Below, piece after piece: positions 58,161-64,000 of a DNA stretch of 64,000 nt (its first letter is position 1; every line of letters begins with the position of its first letter). The notes under the pieces were generated by a model, which saw only the letters and a program-made list of their open reading frames with translations, did no database searches and had not been told where the DNA came from. This DNA comes from a virus: positions 1-64,000 of IMG/VR virus record IMGVR_UViG_3300023174_000079. The stretch is one strand, 5' to 3'. Made by a program: the position numbers and the translations under genes.

Positions 58161-58189
58161 AGTATACTACCACTAATTATTGCAATCAA
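58161..58189 (-). promoter_or_regulatory. Early/middle promoter for gp43
   Basis: On the minus strand: TTGATT, 17 bases, TATACT, then six bases to the GTG at 58154. The -35 overlaps the stop of the upstream glycosyltransferase gene. Confidence 0.75.
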
Positions 58190-59424
58190 GCCTTAATACC
58201 ATTAATAGCATTAAGCAACTTTCTATCTTTATGACCGAAGGGAAGTGTATGAAGCTCAACATATTTGTTGATATTGTCCTCGTTCTCTAACCAACGATCT
58301 TCAGCCATCTTACGCATTTTAGCAGATATGTTCATATATCTACCTTTCTTAGAGAGAACATCATCCACGATATCAATCATCTCCTCACCGGTGTCAAACT
58401 TATACGGCGCGTTTTCGTACGTAACAAGATTCTGACAGGCAATTGGCAAACCGTAGCAGCATGCTTCGACGAGCTTAAGATCAGATTTTGCTTTGTTAAA
58501 CGTATTATCCTGAAGAGGAGCGACCATCATCTGGACATTCAAGCTAGCAATCTTTTCTGGATATCTATAGAGGGTCTCCCATGGGTGGTATTCAAACTCT
58601 TTGCTCTGAATAAGATCATGAAGTGGTAGTGGGTATGCACCGAGGAATACCCACTGATATTTGTCCTTTGTTGCGCGAATTACCTGATTAACATGCGCAA
58701 AGTCATCATTTTGTCCAACACGATTATCAACATCAAAATGAGCTCCAGAGCCGGCGTAAAGAATTCGAGGCTTCTTTTGATAGCGATCGTAATTATCTGA
58801 AATTTTCTTTTCGTTATAGAAGTTTCCCATCCAGAATTTTGGCGGGTAATTAGGAATAACAGTAACGTTCTTGTTAGCAGTTTTACCCATATAGTACTCT
58901 TTCATGAAATCACAGGTTACTGTAATCTCATCGCACAGCTCCATAATCTCTTGTGCTGTTTTGCGAATTTCAGGATTAACAAAAGCTGGCTTGAACTTAT
59001 TGTACTCGGGAATATCTTCACTAAACACGAGATCATCAATCTCGTAAATAATTCTAAAACCTAATTGCTTACTAAGCTCTTTAAGAAATTTAACAAATTG
59101 AAGCTGATGCGGCGTGGCTTGACGTTGAATGCGTACGCATTCTGTTCCTCGAAAATAATTCGGATCAAAACACATCATCGTACTACCGTGTACAACCATC
59201 TTTTGATGAGCGTTTAAGATATGTTCAGGCCAAATCAATCGCCAAAATCCACAACCGCTATAATCTGCATAGTAATTCATTACTCGTTTTAACGAGAGTT
59301 CAGGAGGTTGTGGTAGGGCCTCGGGTACAGATTGTTGTATAGGCTGCATCCCGAATGGCGCCACAAAGGGAGAAGTGAAAGGTGAGGCAAAGGGCGATGC
59401 AAACGGGCTCGGTGTCATGTTCAT
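58186..59424 (-). CDS. Glycosyltransferase, GT-B-like (family 1/4)
   Basis: A 412-residue protein. The GT-B core shows IIYEIDDLVF, ITVTCDFMKEYY, VTVIPNYP, a second domain with KPRILYAGSGAHFD and YQWVFLGAYP, and the C-terminal donor motif KSDLKLVEACCYGLPIACQN. Residues 6-24 are a short repeat of Ser/Ala-Pro-Phe units. It lies between gp46 and gp43 in the replication operon, which hints at DNA or early modification, though a virion or surface target is equally possible. Confidence 0.8.
   Translation of the reverse strand: MNMTPSPFASPFASPFTSPFVAPFGMQPIQQSVPEALPQPPELSLKRVMNYYADYSGCGFWRLIWPEHILNAHQKMVVHGSTMMCFDPNYFRGTECVRIQRQATPHQLQFVKFLKELSKQLGFRIIYEIDDLVFSEDIPEYNKFKPAFVNPEIRKTAQEIMELCDEITVTCDFMKEYYMGKTANKNVTVIPNYPPKFWMGNFYNEKKISDNYDRYQKKPRILYAGSGAHFDVDNRVGQNDDFAHVNQVIRATKDKYQWVFLGAYPLPLHDLIQSKEFEYHPWETLYRYPEKIASLNVQMMVAPLQDNTFNKAKSDLKLVEACCYGLPIACQNLVTYENAPYKFDTGEEMIDIVDDVLSKKGRYMNISAKMRKMAEDRWLENEDNINKYVELHTLPFGHKDRKLLNAINGIKA
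59350..59409 (-). repeat. Tandem repeat coding Ser-Pro-Phe-Ala units
   Basis: About five copies of a 12-base unit encode SPFA, SPFA, SPFT, SPFV, APFG at the N-terminus of the GT-B-like protein. It may be a flexible interaction tail. Confidence 0.7.
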
Positions 59425-59428
59425 ATAA

Positions 59429-61240
59429 TTATATGGCAGTGTCTACGTAATCAACGCGTTTTGTAATACCATTACTCTTTTCCAGGAAAATAACATCACC
59501 GGTAGCTGCTTTCACGCTTTCTTTACGGTGACTGATAACCATGATGCTTTCGTTATATTTTTCAACACGCTCCTTCAGTACATTAATAACAAGTTCGATA
59601 CCACGAGCATCTAAACTCGAATCAAATAGTTCGTCGTAAATACTAAAGTTAAAACATACATCACCCTGTAATCTACGCATATCCATGAATGTAAAGAGAC
59701 AAGCAAGGTCCATATTCTTTCTCTCAGCTCCGCTAAAATTAAAATACGAACGCTGTGCTCCTTTAATATCAACGATTTCCTCTTCAAAATATTCATTAAA
59801 CGTACAAATACAGTTGGCGTCCATTTTCTGAAGATAGTAAGCAAGTTTGCTATTAAACAATTGAAGTATTTTCTTAACAATATATGACTTTACACCTTCC
59901 TCTGAGACAACAAATTTTACAACATCTAATACGTTTGTTGTTTCTTTAATTGTTTCAAGACCAGTTGTCAATCTTGTAAGCTCTTGCTGCTTTTCATCGA
60001 TTAATGTATCAAACTGCGTTGACGCTTGCTCGAGATCTTTTAAATCCTGATCAAGCATTGTTTGCCATTCATTTAATTGAATTAAACGTGCTTGTCGATT
60101 TTGTTGATCTTTTATTTCGAGATTATATGCATGAATACTATTTTCTAATGTACTGATCTTAGTGTTGACATCATTACGCTTTAAAACAAGTGTCGACTCA
60201 ATATCAGTCTGGTCATTAATAATTTGTTTATGATCTTCAATGTCGTTAGTAAGCTTCTGCTTTTCCTTCTTAATATGGTCCTTATCAGTTTCTTTGATCG
60301 AGCGTAAACATGTGGGGCATTTATCTTTATCTGTACCTACGGCATTTATTTGTTTTTGAATTTGTGTTATCAATGTTTGACTCTCACTTCTTGTGTGTCT
60401 ACAAGCTTGTATCTTATCATCGACTTTAGTATTAGCATCTTTGAGCTTGGTGATAGCAGCATTAATATTATCAATACTTTTTTCTTTAAAAGAATTTATT
60501 ATTTCTGTCACTTCAACAATTTCTTTAGCATTATTAATCTTTCGTTGTGTGTACTTTTCATGCTTTTGCTTTCGTTCATCAAGAGTATTGTCTCGCTGAC
60601 GAATATAGCTTCTAAGAACCTTATCTACTTCCTCATACCTAGTACCTTCAATATCAAGAGATTTTTTATTTTCTGTTACATCGGCTTTTAACAAGGTCGA
60701 CATATTACTGAATACACCGAGATTAAAAATATCTTCAATAAATTTTCTCTTTTCTTGTTTCTTTTTCGCCATAAACGGAGTAGTGTTGTTTATGGTCATA
60801 ATCACACAATTCTGAAATATTTCAGGCGTGCAATTAAACTTCTTCATAATGAAGTTATTTGTATTTGAAATACTATCTCTTGTTTTATCCTCATCGTTAA
60901 TATAGATAAAGCATTTTGAGGGCTCTAATGTACGTACAATTTTAATATTTTCAATGGTATCAAATTGATTAATTGTTGCTTCTAATATAACTTCGCAGTT
61001 TTTCTTGTTGATGCTATTAACAATAAATTCTTTTTTAAGATCTCTAAGTGTTTCACCAAATACAGCAAAGTTGATAGCATCAGCTATTGTCGATTTACCG
61101 ACACCATTTTGTCGATCCTCCTTGTCTTTATTGATACCTGTAATAATATGGAGACCACGTTTAAAGTCTACAGTAACAGGGGCATTACCGACGGAGAGAA
61201 AATTCTTTATCGTTATATTTTTGAAATTAATTTGTTTCAT
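59429..61240 (-). CDS. 46: Recombination nuclease subunit gp46 (SbcC/Rad50-like)
   Basis: This 603-residue ATPase pairs with gp47 to resect DNA ends. It has a split Walker A (GINKDKEDRQNGVGKST, 35-51), long coiled coils with a zinc-hook CPTC (near residue 307), the ABC signature NFSGAERKNMDLACLF and Walker B FSIYDELFDSSLD. Length equals that of T4 gp46 (560) plus a slightly longer coil. It overlaps gp47 by four bases (ATGA). Confidence 0.95.
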   Translation of the reverse strand: MKQINFKNITIKNFLSVGNAPVTVDFKRGLHIITGINKDKEDRQNGVGKSTIADAINFAVFGETLRDLKKEFIVNSINKKNCEVILEATINQFDTIENIKIVRTLEPSKCFIYINDEDKTRDSISNTNNFIMKKFNCTPEIFQNCVIMTINNTTPFMAKKKQEKRKFIEDIFNLGVFSNMSTLLKADVTENKKSLDIEGTRYEEVDKVLRSYIRQRDNTLDERKQKHEKYTQRKINNAKEIVEVTEIINSFKEKSIDNINAAITKLKDANTKVDDKIQACRHTRSESQTLITQIQKQINAVGTDKDKCPTCLRSIKETDKDHIKKEKQKLTNDIEDHKQIINDQTDIESTLVLKRNDVNTKISTLENSIHAYNLEIKDQQNRQARLIQLNEWQTMLDQDLKDLEQASTQFDTLIDEKQQELTRLTTGLETIKETTNVLDVVKFVVSEEGVKSYIVKKILQLFNSKLAYYLQKMDANCICTFNEYFEEEIVDIKGAQRSYFNFSGAERKNMDLACLFTFMDMRRLQGDVCFNFSIYDELFDSSLDARGIELVINVLKERVEKYNESIMVISHRKESVKAATGDVIFLEKSNGITKRVDYVDTAI

Positions 61241-62295
61241 ATTTCGCTTGCGCGTTTATATAAATCAGCACAATACTTGATTATATTCTCTTTGTTGTCA
61301 ATATCTAGCACGTTAATAAATTCCTCAATAGTTGCCTGCATATTCACCCCAGTTGATTCATAACCCTTATCGTCAATATTGTAATTATTTTCCGTATAGG
61401 TATAATCTGTAGTAAATGCTAATGGCTTATAGACAGAAAACTTTTGAATTAAAGCGTCAATAGCATCACTATTTGCTTTCTTATCGACAACAAATTTAAC
61501 AAAATTACCGTTAACCATTTCATTAATATCTGCGCCAGTCAGCGACTTAGCGTTCGTCAATTCAGTAAGTGATATCTTTCTGTGCTTTGGTGATATATTA
61601 TTTTCAAAGAAATTATAATTTAGTGTTTCAAGGTCGAGAGTATAATACCCTTTAATACCACCTAGGTCGCCAAAATCCATCTCAAACGGATTACCGACAT
61701 ATACGATTGTACCGTCATTATATACTCTTTCGTCTCTAAGATGGAAGTGACCTGACATCACAAGCTTTGCTTTAGTAAGCAGATCACGAGTCTTAGTACC
61801 GTGATCACATGTCTTAAAGCTGTTCATTTTAAAGCTCTCAATTTCTAAATGCCCAAAAATAGCATCAGATTTTGGTAAATCTGAAATATCGCCTCCCCAG
61901 GGAATAAATGTAAACGTCTTGCCAAAGAGAGTACTCGTTGTTGTTTCACTAATAACAGTTAAATTTTTTCTACCACTAAGAATGGATAATGAATTAACGT
62001 CGGAACGATCCTTATAATAGGCGTCGTGGTTACCGACGATCATAACTACATTAAACTCACTTAGCTTATCTAAAACTAGACTTGCAACATGTAATGTAGA
62101 AACGGATATGTCACTTCTATGATGATAGAAGTCACCAAGAAATAAGACATCTCTAATATCTTGCTTTTTAAGCTCCGATACAAACCAATCACACCATTCT
62201 AGAGCAACTTGATGCCATGTAGTAGAATCAAGATGTACTCCTAAATGTAGATCGGAAAATATAGCTACTTTTGATTTGTTTAAAAATAAATCCAC
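61237..62295 (-). CDS. 47: Recombination nuclease subunit gp47 (SbcD/Mre11-like)
   Basis: The 352-residue calcineurin-like phosphoesterase has the five metal motifs: FSDLHLG (Asp15, His17), FLGDFYHHR, VGNHDAYY, FGHLE and MSGHFHLR. It should be the nuclease of the gp46/47 complex. It starts with GTG two bases after the gp55 stop. Length is near the 339 of T4 gp47. Confidence 0.95.
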   Translation of the reverse strand: MDLFLNKSKVAIFSDLHLGVHLDSTTWHQVALEWCDWFVSELKKQDIRDVLFLGDFYHHRSDISVSTLHVASLVLDKLSEFNVVMIVGNHDAYYKDRSDVNSLSILSGRKNLTVISETTTSTLFGKTFTFIPWGGDISDLPKSDAIFGHLEIESFKMNSFKTCDHGTKTRDLLTKAKLVMSGHFHLRDERVYNDGTIVYVGNPFEMDFGDLGGIKGYYTLDLETLNYNFFENNISPKHRKISLTELTNAKSLTGADINEMVNGNFVKFVVDKKANSDAIDALIQKFSVYKPLAFTTDYTYTENNYNIDDKGYESTGVNMQATIEEFINVLDIDNKENIIKYCADLYKRASEI

Positions 62296-62297
62296 AA

Positions 62298-62909
62298 TTA
62301 TTCGTCAGCGTCATCACCTGTGGGCTCAATATAAATATGAGCACCGTTATTTTCTTCAGGGTTAAGCATTAATTCTGTATAGACTTTTTCTCTATACTCG
62401 TTAATGGCTTCATGATGCTTCTTTTCTTTTTTAATTCTATTAATAAAAGCGTGAAATGCAATAGTAGTGAAATATGAAAACGGACTAAATCCACAATCGA
62501 TCTTAAACTTCTTATTCTTTAATGCTGAAAACATCTTAACAACAGCATCGCCGACCATATCTTCCTTATACGAATAATTTAAAAAATTAGGGGCATAAGA
62601 AAGACCGTTGGCTATTTTATTAATACTTTCACACAGCTTATCAGTCATTGTGTCTGTTTTATAGTAGTTTCTTATTTCGTCTTCGAATTCTCGGCTATTG
62701 ACGTAATGAACCTTATCCTTTGGCTTGATCTTTTTAGGTGTTTCAACTTCATCAGCAATAGGCAGCGTCTGAATAATCTCTTGTGGAAGAACCTCTACGA
62801 TATCTTCCTCCTCGGATGTGAGATTAAGATCTAAGATAATAGGATCAGCTTTAGCCTTCTTACTTTTCTTCGATTTCTTTGATTGCAAATGGGATGTGTT
62901 CTTTTTCAT
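62298..62909 (-). CDS. 55: Late-promoter sigma factor gp55
   Basis: A 203-residue minimal sigma factor. The N-terminus is Lys/Ser-rich with an acidic stretch. The core (EDEIRNYYKTDTMTDKLCES, SYKEDMVGDAVVKMFSALKN then FKIDCGFSPFSYFTTIAFHA) matches sigma region 2 as in T4 gp55 (185 residues). With the clamp it should direct host RNA polymerase to TATAAATA boxes, many of which are found in this window. It overlaps the uvsW stop by 50 bases. Confidence 0.92.
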   Translation of the reverse strand: MKKNTSHLQSKKSKKSKKAKADPIILDLNLTSEEEDIVEVLPQEIIQTLPIADEVETPKKIKPKDKVHYVNSREFEDEIRNYYKTDTMTDKLCESINKIANGLSYAPNFLNYSYKEDMVGDAVVKMFSALKNKKFKIDCGFSPFSYFTTIAFHAFINRIKKEKKHHEAINEYREKVYTELMLNPEENNGAHIYIEPTGDDADE

Positions 62910-64000
62910 AAAGTGCTTGTCGTTTTAATGCATGTGCAGCGCTATAGCGGAGATCATCAGTAATATCAAATATTATAAGCTTAGTTTTATCTTTATGCAA
63001 CCTAAGACCTCTACCAATCGATTGAACAATTTTTATCTTGGCCTTACCACCGCATGCAAAGATTATATAATGTAAATTTTTAATATTGATTCCGGTTGAG
63101 AAGATTTTTGATATAGCTACTACCACGACATTGCTATTAGTCTCCATGAGCTGTCTGACTCTATCACGCTCCTCTACTTCAACTTCTCCGCGAATAAAAA
63201 AGCATTGTTTCTCAGGCATCATACGCTGAACGATATCGAATAATAGTTCGCCGTGTTGGATATAATCAACCATTATAAGAGAATTTTGATTCAGACCCTT
63301 AGTAAGCTTTGCAATGAGTTCGTTTCGAAAGGTGGAGGTCGTGAGGTATTCTAGTTCTTCTCTATATGCATTTCCGCCATCAGTTTTTTTTGGTACGTTC
63401 TTATGTAAAAGTTTAATAACCTGAATTGATGCATTACTTACATAGTTATCTTGTCTTAGATCGTAGCTATTTTTTTCATAGATAACCGGGCCAATCTTAC
63501 CGATAATATTCCATTGATCTAAGCTCTCCTCAGGCATTGTACCTGTAAATCCAAACCTATAAGGTGTTTTAATTTTCTTAAGAATATCGTTTACTTTATT
63601 ACCTTTACGAATTTTATGTACTTCATCGACAATTAACAGGTCGATGTCCTCCAGCCAATCTAAATTACTATTTTTGCTTTGTAAGATACCAAGATTTGAT
63701 ACAATTACGTTAGATGATAGATCTAAATCATCGTCACCTGTCCATTTTGAAACTTTAAATGGTACACCGTAATCAATAAAATCTTGATAGGTCTGCGATG
63801 CAAGACCACGATCTGGTACAATAAAGAGACATTTAAAGTCTTGTTTATTGTATGGTGACATATAGAGTCGATAGACTTTGGAAATTAGTGAAGCTGACGT
63901 TAGTGTTTTGCCACCTGCAGTAGCAAGAATAATAGTACCCCTTCCATTAAAAAGACATTCCTTTACGATATCTTCTTGATAGTCTCTAAGGCTTAATTTA
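62860..64000 (-). CDS. uvsW: Recombination helicase UvsW, 5' end outside window
   Basis: The frame is open through the right edge, so the N-terminus is missing; about 380 residues are visible. A SF2 helicase core is clear: LRDYQEDIV, Walker A ATAGGKT, LLIVDEVHKI (DEVH box), FGFTGTM (motif III), then VVVVAISKIFSTGINIKNL and IVQSIGRGLRLHKDK (motif VI). It should unwind branched DNA and R-loops as T4 UvsW does. The Met at 63861 is internal, not the start. Confidence 0.95.
   Translation of the reverse strand, partial: KLSLRDYQEDIVKECLFNGRGTIILATAGGKTLTSASLISKVYRLYMSPYNKQDFKCLFIVPDRGLASQTYQDFIDYGVPFKVSKWTGDDDLDLSSNVIVSNLGILQSKNSNLDWLEDIDLLIVDEVHKIRKGNKVNDILKKIKTPYRFGFTGTMPEESLDQWNIIGKIGPVIYEKNSYDLRQDNYVSNASIQVIKLLHKNVPKKTDGGNAYREELEYLTTSTFRNELIAKLTKGLNQNSLIMVDYIQHGELLFDIVQRMMPEKQCFFIRGEVEVEERDRVRQLMETNSNVVVVAISKIFSTGINIKNLHYIIFACGGKAKIKIVQSIGRGLRLHKDKTKLIIFDITDDLRYSAAHALKRQALYEKEHIPFAIKEIEEK

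Noticed and set aside
1-64000. tRNA genes, CRISPR arrays, insertion sequences and integrase/att sites
   Set aside because: None seen by eye: no cloverleaf between genes, no spaced direct repeats, no transposase or integrase motifs. A tRNAscan or repeat search would be more sensitive.

Overview
The window is about 64 kb of an AT-rich, tightly packed T4-like (contractile-tailed, Caudoviricetes) phage genome. The assignment rests on a full set of T4-type replication and late-transcription genes (gp32, gp41, gp43, gp44, gp45, gp46, gp47, gp55, gp59-like, gp61, UvsX, UvsW) and a T4-type virion module (gp6, gp14, gp17, gp18, gp19, gp25, gp53-like and a set of hub and tube proteins). The host is probably a Gram-negative bacterium, because the lysis genes include a lipoprotein with a C-terminal membrane anchor, the layout of a unimolecular spanin. 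No tRNA, rRNA, CRISPR array or insertion sequence was seen, and no gene-free stretch exceeds 300 bases.

Layout. Bases 1-8025, mostly plus strand, hold accessory genes: small unknowns driven by near-identical sigma70-type promoters, a secreted Thr-Pro-rich protein, an APS kinase, a lysis cassette (spanin, small membrane proteins, holin-like protein, endolysin), a minus-strand HExxH protein, a PD-(D/E)XK nuclease and a Dps-like protein. Bases 8022-17937 (minus) hold baseplate genes, including a PKD/LamG/propeller protein. Bases 18599-19985 hold the clamp loader and dUTPase. Bases 20521-35829 (minus) hold hub, tape measure, tube and sheath genes. Bases 35834-39897 hold the large terminase, which is broken into two genes by a split intein with an endonuclease gene between them and carries a second, contiguous intein in its Walker A motif. 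Bases 39920-41923 (plus) hold two virion-like proteins and neck protein gp14. Bases 41920-64000 (mostly minus) hold the replication, recombination and late sigma genes, with QueC, a class II glutamine amidotransferase and two glycosyltransferases among them.

How the genes work together. gp43, gp44, gp45, gp41, gp61, gp59-like and gp32 make up the replisome; UvsX, UvsW and gp46/47 carry out recombination-dependent replication; gp55 with gp45 should direct RNA polymerase to the TATAAATA-type late boxes found in front of most virion genes. Both the early promoters and the late boxes sit so close to start codons that many transcripts should be leaderless or nearly so. Several lone plus-strand late genes begin with a short peptide resembling the T4 capsid-targeting sequence and its (L/I)-x-E cleavage site, so they may encode proteins packaged inside the head.

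The strongest discovery candidate is the doubly interrupted terminase: a class 3 LAGLIDADG intein in the P-loop plus an atypically split intein (29-residue N part, 107-residue C part) with a Vsr-like/EDxHD endonuclease gene in the break.
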